64,000 nt of DNA from JABGQS01 sp963674545 (lineage in GTDB: Bacteria; Bacillota; Clostridia; Christensenellales; SZUA-584), in assembly GCA_963674545.2 (NCBI GenBank), contig CAXXFB010000001.1, positions 1,116,001-1,180,000 of the forward strand, written 5' to 3'. This document shows positions 33,848 to 42,957 of this stretch, piece by piece (position 1 is the first letter of the stretch; each line of letters begins with the position of its first letter). The translations under genes were made by a program, and so were the position numbers. Below the pieces are notes generated by a model. The model did not search any database, had not been told where the DNA came from, and was given only the letters and a program-made list of their open reading frames with translations.

Positions 33848-35238
33848 TGGCTAACATGCAGAAAGAAAAAACAAAAATGCCCGAGCAGGACCCCAAAGTC
33901 CGTGCAAGGAATTTCGAAGAAGTTGCTCTTGGGTACACAGAAGAAATGGCAGTAAACGAGGCGCAGAGATGTCTTCAGTGCAAACATCAGCCGTGTGTTG
34001 CGGGCTGCCCGGTAATGATACAAATACCAGACTTTATTGAACTTATCGCTCAGGGCAAGCATATTGACGCTTATGAAAAGATACGTGAGACCAACGGACT
34101 TCCGGCTATATGCGGAAGAGTATGCCCTCAGGAAGAACAATGTGAAAAACTGTGTGTACGCGGCATAAAGAACGAAGCCGTAGCTATAGGAAGACTGGAA
34201 CGTTTTGCAGCGGACTATGCTATTGCAGCCGGTGTTCAGCCTATAACATGCAAGTGTACGCTTGGTAAAAAAGCAGCCGTGATAGGCTCCGGACCTGCCG
34301 GTCTCACATGCGCAGCCGACCTTGCAAAAGAAGGCGTAGACGTAACCATATTCGAAGCTTTCCATACACCGGGCGGCGTTCTCAAATACGGCATACCGGA
34401 GTTCAGGCTTCCAAAAGCGCTTGTCCAAAAGGAGATTGATACTCTTGCTGACATGGGCGTTAAGATAGAAACTAACATGGTAATGGGTAAGGTACTAGAT
34501 ATAGACGACTTAAAAGAAATGGGATTTGAAACTATATTCATCGGAACGGGTGCAGGACTGCCCCGGTTCATGAACATTCCGGGTGAAAATCTGAACGGAG
34601 TCTATTCTGCAAACGAATTCCTAACGCGTATAAACCTTATGAAGGGTTACCTCTATCCACAGCACGACACCCCGGTGATAAGCCATAAAAAGGTGGCTGT
34701 TATAGGCGGCGGAAACGTGGCTATGGACGCAGCAAGGTGCGCCATGCGCCTGGGCGCTGAAAAGGTATACATTGTCTACCGACGCAGCGAAGCCGAGATG
34801 CCGGCAAGAAACGAAGAGATCGAGCATGCCAAAGAGGAAGGTATAGAATTCCACCTGCTCATCAACCCAACAGAGATACTTGGGTCAAAAGAAGGTTATG
34901 TAACGGGCATGAGGCTGCTGAGAATGGAACTGGGAGAACCGGACGAATCGGGCCGCCGCAGACCTGTACCTGTCGAAGGCTCAGAGTTTGAGCTTGACCT
35001 TGATGCAGTCGTCGTCGCTATAGGCCAAAGCCCTAATCCGCTTATGCGTGAAGCTACTCCGGAGCTCAAGACAGAGAGCTGGGGCGGTATAATAACCGAT
35101 GAAGAAACCGGCCTTACATCCATAGAAGGAGTATACGCCGGAGGAGACGCTGTTACAGGCGCCGCAACGGTAATACTCGCAATGGGCGCCGGTAAAGCGG
35201 CAGCTAAAGCGATGCTTGAATATATGACTAAAGAATAA
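33847..35238 (+). CDS. nfnB: NfnB: NADPH-binding subunit of the electron-bifurcating transhydrogenase (GltD-like)
   Basis: 463 aa, homologous to glutamate synthase small subunit (GltA/GltD). The N-terminal [4Fe-4S] sites CLQCKHQPCVAGCPV and CGRVCPQEEQCEKLC are followed by the FAD site GSGPAGLTCA near 148 and NADPH site GGGNVAMDAAR near 290. The C-terminal GGDAVTGAATVILAMGAGK is typical. Together with NfnA it catalyses NADH and reduced-ferredoxin-dependent reduction of NADP+. No glutamate synthase large subunit is nearby, which supports Nfn over GltBD. Confidence 0.92.
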   Translation: MANMQKEKTKMPEQDPKVRARNFEEVALGYTEEMAVNEAQRCLQCKHQPCVAGCPVMIQIPDFIELIAQGKHIDAYEKIRETNGLPAICGRVCPQEEQCEKLCVRGIKNEAVAIGRLERFAADYAIAAGVQPITCKCTLGKKAAVIGSGPAGLTCAADLAKEGVDVTIFEAFHTPGGVLKYGIPEFRLPKALVQKEIDTLADMGVKIETNMVMGKVLDIDDLKEMGFETIFIGTGAGLPRFMNIPGENLNGVYSANEFLTRINLMKGYLYPQHDTPVISHKKVAVIGGGNVAMDAARCAMRLGAEKVYIVYRRSEAEMPARNEEIEHAKEEGIEFHLLINPTEILGSKEGYVTGMRLLRMELGEPDESGRRRPVPVEGSEFELDLDAVVVAIGQSPNPLMREATPELKTESWGGIITDEETGLTSIEGVYAGGDAVTGAATVILAMGAGKAAAKAMLEYMTKE

Positions 35239-35250
35239 GAGACTAATTAT

Positions 35251-35285
35251 AAAAGCCTGTGAAGAAATCTTCACAGGCTTTTTAT
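35251..35285 (+). terminator. Terminator of nfnAB
   Basis: Perfect 12-bp stem AAGCCTGTGAAG / CTTCACAGGCTT with a 4-nt loop, followed by TTTTTA. It can also serve the convergent gene at 35297-37198. Confidence 0.9.
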
Positions 35286-35296
35286 GTTGCATTCGT

Positions 35297-37198
35297 TTAA
35301 TCTATTGAAAGATAGAAGAAGTGCAGGCTCCTTGAGCCTACGACTATTGTGTTATCGTATACTACAGGAGTTGCTTCAAAGCTGTTATATTCCTCTGAGC
35401 CTGTTTCTTCGCTGACGTTGAGTGAGTCGACTACGCTTGCGCTTTCCTCGTCGACCTTAATAAGCTTTATAGTGCCTTTATACAAACACTGTACGATATA
35501 TCCTTGACCGTCCGGTGTGTATACTGGCGCCGGTGATGAAGGAGTCCAGCCGGAATTCTCAAGGTCTACCTGCCAGACAAGCTCACCTGTAAGCTTGTCG
35601 AGAGCCACTACCATTGCGGTCTTTCCGCCATCGTCTGTGATTAGACTGGATACCGTATAGATTATCAGCCCTTCCATCGTTGTGCCTTCTTTGCCGAGTA
35701 TCGGGGACGAGAGTATCCCTCCGTCTACGCTGCCGTCTATCGCTGTATAAACGGAGAACGGCTGCTCCCAGATTATCTCGCCTGTCAATCCGTTTATTTT
35801 GCGTGCATAGCTGCTTCCTGTGGTGCTGGTTGCATTAACGACTGTATCGTCAAATTCACTTGCTGTATACAGATAGAAAGTGTCGTTATGTACATCTTCT
35901 TCAAGTATCATTGAAACGTCGCTGTCGTTGCCCATATCGTTAGCATAGACAAGCTTCATAGTGTTTAGGTCTACACACTGCAGCATCCCTGCGTTGTCTG
36001 TAAAGAACACATAGTTCCTCCAGCCTACTGGAGAGTTCTCCATTCCCCAGACGCCCCTGCCGTTATATGCAGACTCGTTCCTTGTAGACGTATATGTATA
36101 TTTGACTAACGGATCCGGGTTCATTGTAAGCGTTCCCTCATCTTCGTTGTAGTCCGTATTTAGCTTGGCAGTATACAGCACTCCGTTCTCACCCGGCTCG
36201 ATAAGCGTATCCGTTGCTGCGTCGATGAGCGGGCTTGCGTCGTATGCCTGCCAGTTACGGTATGCTGCCGGGTCTTTGCCTGCTGCGCCGAACGAATACA
36301 AAAGCTCGCCGTCGATTAGGCTATATACTCTGAAATACATGTCGTTGCATGCAGTTGTGCTGCCTTCCGGATTGAGCCCCTGCCCCACGTATATTATCGG
36401 ATATCCTCTTGGATCAAGGCTGGGCGTTCCTTTGGTCGGGCTGCCTATTTTTATATAGTCCCGTGTCTTTGCCCCTGTCTCCAGCTCCATGAAATATATG
36501 TTGCCGTCCGCTGAAGCGATTATGACTTCTACGAGTTCGTCTCTGCCTTTAAACTCGTCATAAAGCATGTCGTCCATGTTTTCAAGCGTTTTGCCTGTCC
36601 ATTTAACGACCAACGGCTGGCCAGTACATGCAGAGCCGCCCCATCTGCCTATCTGCATCGTGGTCTTGTCGATATCCAGCAGTGTCAGCTCTTCCTTGGT
36701 TATGTCTGCTGTGCCGAAGCTTGGGTCATCACGGTAGTTGGTGCCTCTGTATGTCGACACACCATCAAGTGTGTTATAATCGCCGGACACGCTGAAATCA
36801 ATCGAATCGTCTCGAGTGTATGACTCCACCTCTTCGCCGTCAACATATATCTTTGTTACAAACCCGAAACTTGCCGGGTCTGTTTTATCTGTGTATTTCG
36901 GCGTCAACCCTGCCGACAATTCCGGTTTTGGCGTCGGACTGGGTGACTGTGTCGGCTGGTTTGTCGTCTGAGTTGGCTGTGTCGTTACAGCTGTGTCTGT
37001 CGATGTCGGTTCGGTCGCTGGCGGCGTTTGCACTTCGGATGTCTGTGCCAGCTTGTCGTATCCGCTGAATGATTTTATTAGAAAAAATGTGCACACTCCC
37101 AGCGCCACAACTGCTATAGCAATAGCAGCGAGCAGCAGCACTTTCTTCTTCCTCTGATTCCTTCTTTTTATGCTACGTCTTACATATCTTCCGCTCAT
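35297..37198 (-). CDS. Membrane-anchored PQQ-like beta-propeller protein (copy 1)
   Basis: 633 aa from the ATG at 37198 (AAAGG 7 bases upstream; frame open to 37285). A basic cytoplasmic N-terminus is followed by a single TM near 20-42, then a Thr/Pro/Ser/Gln linker of about 60 residues and a large extracellular domain. This domain contains propeller blades with recurring GEIIWEQPF, GELVWQVDL and DPRGYPIIYVGQG motifs as in PQQ-like WD40 repeats. Residues for PQQ binding are not apparent, so a structural or polysaccharide-binding role at the surface is more likely. It is a tandem paralogue of 37379-39238 with about half identical blocks. Confidence 0.8.
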   Translation of the reverse strand: MSGRYVRRSIKRRNQRKKKVLLLAAIAIAVVALGVCTFFLIKSFSGYDKLAQTSEVQTPPATEPTSTDTAVTTQPTQTTNQPTQSPSPTPKPELSAGLTPKYTDKTDPASFGFVTKIYVDGEEVESYTRDDSIDFSVSGDYNTLDGVSTYRGTNYRDDPSFGTADITKEELTLLDIDKTTMQIGRWGGSACTGQPLVVKWTGKTLENMDDMLYDEFKGRDELVEVIIASADGNIYFMELETGAKTRDYIKIGSPTKGTPSLDPRGYPIIYVGQGLNPEGSTTACNDMYFRVYSLIDGELLYSFGAAGKDPAAYRNWQAYDASPLIDAATDTLIEPGENGVLYTAKLNTDYNEDEGTLTMNPDPLVKYTYTSTRNESAYNGRGVWGMENSPVGWRNYVFFTDNAGMLQCVDLNTMKLVYANDMGNDSDVSMILEEDVHNDTFYLYTASEFDDTVVNATSTTGSSYARKINGLTGEIIWEQPFSVYTAIDGSVDGGILSSPILGKEGTTMEGLIIYTVSSLITDDGGKTAMVVALDKLTGELVWQVDLENSGWTPSSPAPVYTPDGQGYIVQCLYKGTIKLIKVDEESASVVDSLNVSEETGSEEYNSFEATPVVYDNTIVVGSRSLHFFYLSID

Positions 37199-37332
37199 AT
37201 AATTACCTTTCTTAAGGATCCTGCCACTATCGTAATAAAATATATCAACGCCTATTATAGCACAAAATACCAACGTAAAACACAATGAGTTTTATTGCGT
37301 TTAATTATATTATATATGCAGCTTACCATATG

Positions 37333-37372
37333 AAAAAAGAACGACGCCGATAAGACATCGTTCTTTTTAATA
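37333..37372 (-). terminator. Terminator between the two propeller genes
   Basis: Stem AAGAACGA / TCGTTCTT with a 13-nt loop and T/A tails on both sides, immediately downstream of the second propeller gene. Confidence 0.55.
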
Positions 37373-37378
37373 CATTCA

Positions 37379-39238
37379 TCATTCCATCTTTATAAAGAAG
37401 AAGTGGCTTTTCCTTGAACCTACAACGATCATGTTGTCAAACACCGCGGGAGTTGCTTCAAAGTTATCTTCCACGTTTAGCTTTGCTGCTTCAACGGCAG
37501 ACTCTCCATCGGCTCTGAGAAGAACAACATCTCCGTCTCTGTCGCACTGTACAATATACCCTTGGCCGTCCTGAGTATATACAGGCACCGGTGACGAAGG
37601 CGACCATCCGCTTACTTCCATATCGTATTCCCAGACCAGAGAACCGTCAAATTTGTTCAGAGCCACCAGCCTGCTTGTAGAACTGCTGCCGCTCACTTCA
37701 TACGAAACGTTATAGATGATAAGCCCTTCCATTGTCGTGCCAGCTCTGCCGAGCACCGGTGAAGCAAGGATGCCTCCGTCTACATTATCGTCTGCGAATA
37801 CTGTGAACGGAGTTTCCCATATAATTTCACCTGTGAGACCGTCCAGCTTCCTTGCGTAGGCTGTTCCGGTGTCTCCAAGGTCTCTTACTATCTCGTCGTA
37901 TTCACAGCCAGTATACAGATAGAACGTTGATGCACTCGGCGCTTCCTCCAGCACCATGGAAACATCGCTGTCGTCTGAAAGGTCGTTAGCATACACAAGC
38001 TCCAGCGTGTTCAGGTCTACGCACTGCAGCATTCCTGCATTGTCTGTGAATATCATATAGTTGCGCCAAGTGACTATAGAGTCTTCGATACCCCATCTTT
38101 CGGCGTCGGTGTTTCTCGTTGAAGTATATTTATATTTAGCTTTGACCGGCTCTTCATCCATTGATACTTCGCCCGTTTCTTCATCATACTGCGTATTTAG
38201 CTTGCAGATGTATATTACGCCATTTTCACCCGGCCATATAAGCGTGTCGCTTTCTGCGTCTATAAGCGGGCTTGAATCATATGCCTGCCAGTCTGTTCTA
38301 TGAGCAAACGGGTCTCTTGTCGTTGCTCCAACTTTCATTAACAAATCGCCATCTATTAGGCTAAAAGCTCTAAAATAAATATCATTGTATGCATTGTCCG
38401 GGCTTCCTTCCGGGCTAAGCCCCTGCCCAACATATATTATCGGATATCCTCTGGGATCGAGCGATGCCGTACCTTTCGTCGGCCCGCCGGTAAAAATCGG
38501 GTTCCTTGTCTTCTCACCGGTGGAGAGTTCCATAAAATACATATTTCCGTCTAGTGAAGGAATTATAACTTCTGTGAAGTCTTCTTTATCACGGAAGGCT
38601 TCAAACAGCGACGTCATCTTGCTGCGCAGCTCTGCCGGCCATTTGACTATAAGCGGCTGGCCCGTCCATCCGGAACCGCCCCATGTACCTACTAAGCCGC
38701 CGGTTTTCATGTTTACCTGAGTTAGTGTCTCGCTTCCAACAGTAAGGTCTGCATATCCCCAGCTTGGCGCATCCCTGAAATTATTACCGCGAAAAGTGGT
38801 TATGCCTTCAAGCACCGTATATTCGTCCCCTGTGCCAAATGTTATATCAATATCGCTCTTCCAGCTTTCAACATCTTCATTGTTATACATAAGAGCAGTC
38901 TCGAACCCAAAGTTCGCAGGGTCTGTCTCATCCGTAAAACCAGGTGTTAGGCTGGCTGCAAGCTGTGAGCCGCCGATATCTTGGTCAGGTGAAGTGTCGA
39001 CATCCTCCGGGGTCTGGATAGGCGTCTGAGTAATTTCGTCAATGTCCTCCTGTGCAGGTGGCGTCATTACCGTCTGGTCGCTAGGCTGCTGCGTTGAGCC
39101 CTCGCTATTGCTGAGCGACTTGACAATAAAGAAAGTACCCACCCCCAGCGCAACGATAATAAAAGCAATTATGATATAAAACCTTGCTCTTGCTTTTCTT
39201 CTGTATCTGCGCCTTTTTACGTAGTATTTTTTTCTCAT
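37379..39238 (-). CDS. Membrane-anchored PQQ-like beta-propeller protein (copy 2)
   Basis: 619 aa from the ATG at 39238 (GAAGG 7 bases upstream). Same plan as copy 1: very basic N-terminus, one TM near 20-42, a Gln/Thr/Pro linker, then an extracellular propeller with GEIIWETPF, GSLVWEYDM, LDPRGYPIIYVGQG and WTGQPLIVKW. Shared blocks with copy 1 extend along the whole extracellular domain, so the pair arose by tandem duplication. The linkers have diverged most. Both end in GSR..HFF. Function unknown; the close spacing (about 180 bp, with a terminator) suggests separate expression. Confidence 0.8.
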   Translation of the reverse strand: MRKKYYVKRRRYRRKARARFYIIIAFIIVALGVGTFFIVKSLSNSEGSTQQPSDQTVMTPPAQEDIDEITQTPIQTPEDVDTSPDQDIGGSQLAASLTPGFTDETDPANFGFETALMYNNEDVESWKSDIDITFGTGDEYTVLEGITTFRGNNFRDAPSWGYADLTVGSETLTQVNMKTGGLVGTWGGSGWTGQPLIVKWPAELRSKMTSLFEAFRDKEDFTEVIIPSLDGNMYFMELSTGEKTRNPIFTGGPTKGTASLDPRGYPIIYVGQGLSPEGSPDNAYNDIYFRAFSLIDGDLLMKVGATTRDPFAHRTDWQAYDSSPLIDAESDTLIWPGENGVIYICKLNTQYDEETGEVSMDEEPVKAKYKYTSTRNTDAERWGIEDSIVTWRNYMIFTDNAGMLQCVDLNTLELVYANDLSDDSDVSMVLEEAPSASTFYLYTGCEYDEIVRDLGDTGTAYARKLDGLTGEIIWETPFTVFADDNVDGGILASPVLGRAGTTMEGLIIYNVSYEVSGSSSTSRLVALNKFDGSLVWEYDMEVSGWSPSSPVPVYTQDGQGYIVQCDRDGDVVLLRADGESAVEAAKLNVEDNFEATPAVFDNMIVVGSRKSHFFFIKME

Positions 39239-39319
39239 ATCTGAACCTTCCCTGCGAAAACTCACCACTACATAACAATATGCCAGAGTTTATTATAACA
39301 TATATTTACTCTTTTTGAA

Positions 39320-40189
39320 CTAATAATCTTTTTCGTTTATAAGAACTGCACTGAACTGCGGAAGGCCGAATCCCTTCTCGAATCTTTTGCACTTGCAGAG
39401 GAACATGTAATACACATTTAGCGAGCAGCCAATCATCGTTTCAAAATTGCCCATTCCTTTTGCTATAACAACATCTGCTTGCTTTATTAGCTTGCTTACC
39501 TGCGGCGTTATTTTTTTGATCAGAGTACCCGGTATACTCATTCCGTTGTCGACTACGCTGACCATATCCGCAAGACCTGTCTCTTGTGCGTCTTGCATCG
39601 TAACGTCATTGTATATAGGCCCTCCTCTTACAACTGCCGTTATATCGAGCTTAGGATAGAGCTCTTTTATCTCGGCGATACACATCGTATCGAACACTAC
39701 CTCTCCGCAGTTGTCTAGCAGATAGACAAGGCTGTCCGCTTCTTCAAGGTCTTTTTTTAGTTTCTCATAAGTGTTGCCAAGGTCTATATCAACAGCTTTT
39801 TCAACAAGTTCGGAAAGCTTTTCTCTGGTAACTTTCGTTTCAACACCAAAGTCTATATAATTGCCCGTCATTGCGTATTGGAGCGCACGGTATAGTTTAT
39901 CGTCAGCCTCATCTATATGTTTCTGGATAGTGTCTTGCATCTCCATGACTGCCTGGTTGTATTCGTGCTTTTCTTTTTTGAACATATCTTCAACGCCAAA
40001 CTCGTTGGTGATCATGTTCATTATGATTCCGTTCAGCTCTGGTGCAGACTGCTCGTCAGTTGAGTTTGCTATAAGCGAACATATAGTTTTCAGGAATTTC
40101 GCCTGTTTTTTATCGTCCTTCTCAAACTGTCCGTAATATTTAAACATCTGGTTTATTGAGCAGAACATACACTCCGTTGTCATCTTCAT
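39320..40189 (-). CDS. ARMT1/DUF89-family damage-control phosphatase
   Basis: 289 aa, the size of the short bacterial/archaeal DUF89 class. Metal-binding catalytic blocks are YLLDNCGEVVFD near 155, VVRGGPIYNDVT near 190 and VIAKGMGNFET near 245. Members hydrolyse damaged or overflow sugar phosphates and related metabolites using Mn2+ or similar. The N-terminal CMFC pair is common in this class. AAAGG is about 10 bases before the ATG. Divergent from cinA. Confidence 0.88.
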   Translation of the reverse strand: MKMTTECMFCSINQMFKYYGQFEKDDKKQAKFLKTICSLIANSTDEQSAPELNGIIMNMITNEFGVEDMFKKEKHEYNQAVMEMQDTIQKHIDEADDKLYRALQYAMTGNYIDFGVETKVTREKLSELVEKAVDIDLGNTYEKLKKDLEEADSLVYLLDNCGEVVFDTMCIAEIKELYPKLDITAVVRGGPIYNDVTMQDAQETGLADMVSVVDNGMSIPGTLIKKITPQVSKLIKQADVVIAKGMGNFETMIGCSLNVYYMFLCKCKRFEKGFGLPQFSAVLINEKDY

Positions 40190-40376
40190 TATGAATTTAC
40201 CTTTCAGATCTTTTACCTAAGCTAATATAACACAATTGTGTTTTTTTTGCCATAGAAAGGCTTTTGTGTTTTTCTTTTTTAGATGATATGTTATAGTAAT
40301 CCAGAGATATTATAGCGGCTGATTACAGAATTGTATATAATTCTGTTTCGGTCATCGAAAGGATAACTATAAAGAC

Positions 40377-41624
40377 ATGAACGCTGAAATTCTATGCATT
40401 GGCACCGAGATACTGCTTGGCGACATTATTAACACCAACGCAGCCTTCCTTGGCAGGGAACTCGCGGCTCTTGGTATAAACATATACCACCACAGTGTGG
40501 TGGGTGACAATTCGGATCGCCTTGAGAAAAGCCTTAAGCTTGCGCTTTCACGTGCAGATATGGTAATAACCACCGGCGGTCTTGGTCCTACTTACGACGA
40601 CCTTACCAAAAAAACTATAGCTGACTATTTCGGTCTTTCGCTGGAGCTTCACCAGCCTTCGGTAGAAAAGATAGACCAGCTGGCAAAGATACGAAAAATC
40701 AAGCTTTCGGAGAATAACCTGCTTCAGGCTCTTGTCCCCGTTGGCAGCACAGTCTTTTTCAATGACACAGGCTTTGCCCCCGGCATAGCGGTCGAACAGG
40801 ACGGCAAAACAGTCATAATGCTGCCAGGCCCGCCGAACGAGATGCAGCCAATGTTTGAAAACTACGTTGTCCCATACCTTCAGCGCGGACAGACATCGAC
40901 TCTTGTGTCCAAACGTGTCAACATGTTCGGAATGGGCGAAAGCACTGTGGAAGAAACTCTGCGGGATCTGATGACATCCTATTCAAACCCAACAATAGCT
41001 CCTTACGCAAAACCTGTGGGTGTGGAAGTGCGTGTTACTGCAAAAGCGAAAGATGAAGCTGAAGCCAACAGCCTTATCGACCCTGTAATAGAGAAGATAA
41101 AGCAGCGCCTTGGCAACGTCGTTTACGGCGTGGACGCAGGTAGTATGCAGGAAGCACTTGTGTCTAAACTTAAAGAGAAAAAGCTGACACTTGCCACCGC
41201 AGAAAGCTGTACGGGAGGCGGTCTTTCTGCTGCAATAACATCGGTACCCGGCGCTTCAGAGGTGTTTGGATGCGGTGTGTGTACATATTCCAACGAAATG
41301 AAACAGCAGATCCTCGGCGTGAAACCACAGACGCTTGAAGAACACGGTGCGGTATCTGAGCAGACTGCACTTGAGATGGCTGCTGGCGTCCGCGAACTAT
41401 CCGGCGCAAACTTCGCAATAAGTATAACAGGCATAGCAGGGCCTGGCGGCGGAAGTGCAGAAAAGCCGGTCGGGCTTGTATATATCGGCCTTTGCAGTGA
41501 GAAAGGATGCACAGCACAAAAACTGCTTCTTTCCCGCGGACATACTACCGACCGAGCATTTATACGCAGGTATTCAACGCTTCATGCAATGTCGATGCTG
41601 CTCAACGCTTTAAAAGAGCTCTGA
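40377..41624 (+). CDS. cinA: CinA: competence/damage-inducible protein A (NMN deamidase / ADP-ribose pyrophosphatase)
   Basis: 415 aa with both expected domains. The N-terminal MoCF-like domain (about 1-170) has CIGTEILLGDIINTN and TTGGLGPTYDDLT. The C-terminal nicotinamide-nucleotide amidase domain (about 255-410) has TAESCTGGGLSAAITSVPGAS and ITGIAGPGGGS. In characterised relatives it recycles nicotinamide mononucleotide. The ribosome site (AAAGGA, about 13 bases upstream) is weak. The region just after the stop holds a decayed acetyltransferase. Confidence 0.95.
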   Translation: MNAEILCIGTEILLGDIINTNAAFLGRELAALGINIYHHSVVGDNSDRLEKSLKLALSRADMVITTGGLGPTYDDLTKKTIADYFGLSLELHQPSVEKIDQLAKIRKIKLSENNLLQALVPVGSTVFFNDTGFAPGIAVEQDGKTVIMLPGPPNEMQPMFENYVVPYLQRGQTSTLVSKRVNMFGMGESTVEETLRDLMTSYSNPTIAPYAKPVGVEVRVTAKAKDEAEANSLIDPVIEKIKQRLGNVVYGVDAGSMQEALVSKLKEKKLTLATAESCTGGGLSAAITSVPGASEVFGCGVCTYSNEMKQQILGVKPQTLEEHGAVSEQTALEMAAGVRELSGANFAISITGIAGPGGGSAEKPVGLVYIGLCSEKGCTAQKLLLSRGHTTDRAFIRRYSTLHAMSMLLNALKEL

Positions 41625-41639
41625 GCTCATTCACATACA

Positions 41640-41850
41640 AAGGAATTGCTGGATATAGAAGCGCTTGAAGCGCTAATGACCTGTGTTTTCTCGGACAAGA
41701 CTGTACGCTATCTGAAGCTGAATGTTTTTACGTTCAATGTACCTGCTTATACGCTGTTATGAGAATGCGGGATGGCGAGTAGAGAAATATCGGGGGATGA
41801 AAAACCCAAAATGGAATGCATTCACCATGTCCATAGAGAACAGAAACTGA
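41640..41850 (+). pseudogene. C-terminal fragment of a GNAT acetyltransferase, frameshifted
   Basis: Translation gives LLDIEALEALMTCVFSDKTV..LKLNVFTFNVPAYTL and, after one extra T near 41758-41760, YENAGWRVEKYRGMKNPKW..SIENRN then stop. LKLNVFTFN.PAY..YENAGW is the acetyl-CoA/motif B end of GNAT proteins. The N-terminal half is absent, and the upstream sequence runs into the cinA stop. The fragment is in the same frame as cinA, probably by chance. Confidence 0.6.
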
Positions 41851-41873
41851 TTAAATATATATCCAGAAATGTA

Positions 41874-41906
41874 AAAGAGCCGCCTCTAGAGCAGCTCTTT
41901 TTTATA
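41874..41906. terminator. Terminator between cinA region and zinc-ribbon gene
   Basis: Stem AAAGAGC / GCTCTTT with a 13-nt loop and a TTTTTT tail on the plus strand. It lies between the convergent GNAT fragment and the 41920-42765 gene. Confidence 0.6.
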
Positions 41907-41919
41907 TCTGAAATAACTT

Positions 41920-42765
41920 TTACTGTTTTGCTCCGCATTGTCCGCAGAATGCTGACGATGCCGGTATCTGTGCTCCACACGCAGAGCATGCTTTTGTTTC
42001 CGGTGCCGGTGCTGCCGGTGGAGCTTCTTGTGCTGGTGCTGCCGGTGGAGCTTCTTGTGCTGGTGTTGGTGCTGCCGGCGGAGCTTCTGGTGCCGGTGCG
42101 ACTGGTGCCGGTGCTGCTGGTGCTGCTGGCGGCGGTGTAGGCGCTACCGGTGGCGCCTGCTGTTGTAATGCAGGATTCGGCGCTCCGCAGTTCGGACAGA
42201 ATTTTGCGTTTATCGGAACGGGACCTTTGCAATTGGGGCACTCAATAAGCTGAACCTGCTGCGCAGCCGCAGCCTGAGCAGCAGCTTGCTGTGCCGCAGC
42301 CTGTTGTGCTGCAGCCTGTTGTACAGCTCTTTCCTGAGCTCTCTGCTGTGCCGCAGCTTTCATTTCTTTGAACTTGTCTCCGAATATCAGAACAAGAGCT
42401 GCTACTCCGCCGAAAAGCAGGAAATAGAGCCACAGTTCAAAATTCGAATATCCATAAGCGATGACCTCAACGAGTGCTGCTATTAATGCACCCACCGAAA
42501 TGGCCGCACTTGTTATCAAGACAAATAGATCTTCGCTCTTTACCGCTGCGAACCCAAGACCTACGAAAATAGCAACTCTGCCAAATGAAGCAAGCAGCGT
42601 TTTAATGAAGTATGCACCGTAAATAACGGGTAGAAAAGCGGAAATCAGCCATAAAAGACCGCCTCCGGCAAAGATATATACTCCAGCCGTCAGCATGACT
42701 TTTAAAAACGGCACGCCTTCAAATACGGACTTTACTGACTTAAGACTATTCTTAATGGCATCCAT
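41920..42765 (-). CDS. Membrane protein with two zinc ribbons and an Ala/Gln- and Pro/Ala-rich linker
   Basis: 281 aa from the ATG at 42765 (AGGAGG 9 bases upstream; the ATG at 42774 is too close to it). Four hydrophobic segments lie in the first 125 residues. These are followed by an Ala/Gln-rich helix (about 135-170), zinc ribbon 1 (CPNC..CPNCG, about 172-195), an 80-residue Pro/Ala/Glu repeat region (PPAAPAQEA-type units) and zinc ribbon 2 (CSAC..CGQCG) at the C-terminus. Repeats at the DNA level can slip, so length may vary between strains. It resembles zinc-ribbon membrane proteins of unknown function. The ribbons are probably cytoplasmic. Confidence 0.78.
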   Translation of the reverse strand: MDAIKNSLKSVKSVFEGVPFLKVMLTAGVYIFAGGGLLWLISAFLPVIYGAYFIKTLLASFGRVAIFVGLGFAAVKSEDLFVLITSAAISVGALIAALVEVIAYGYSNFELWLYFLLFGGVAALVLIFGDKFKEMKAAAQQRAQERAVQQAAAQQAAAQQAAAQAAAAQQVQLIECPNCKGPVPINAKFCPNCGAPNPALQQQAPPVAPTPPPAAPAAPAPVAPAPEAPPAAPTPAQEAPPAAPAQEAPPAAPAPETKACSACGAQIPASSAFCGQCGAKQ

Positions 42766-42957
42766 AATTAGCATCCTCCTGTTTATTTTGATTCTTTATT
42801 CTATATTACATCAATGCCCCTTTGAAGTGCAAGTCAAATTGAAAAATATGTATCTATATCGATCAATATTGTTCAATCTATGTTCATACTTTTCTCATCT
42901 TCCTGCCATAATCAGCATGTATTATTGAAATACGATAGTAATTTGTGAGGTATATTA

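Noticed and set aside
33017..35238. Reading these genes as glutamate synthase small subunit plus dihydroorotate dehydrogenase electron-transfer subunit
   Set aside because: No GltB large subunit or PyrD is adjacent, and the two-gene overlap with these cluster motifs is the NfnAB arrangement.
41772..42140. Low-complexity plus-strand open frame rich in Leu/Val/Pro
   Set aside because: It is the antisense shadow of the repeat region of the zinc-ribbon protein; no ribosome site and no family features.
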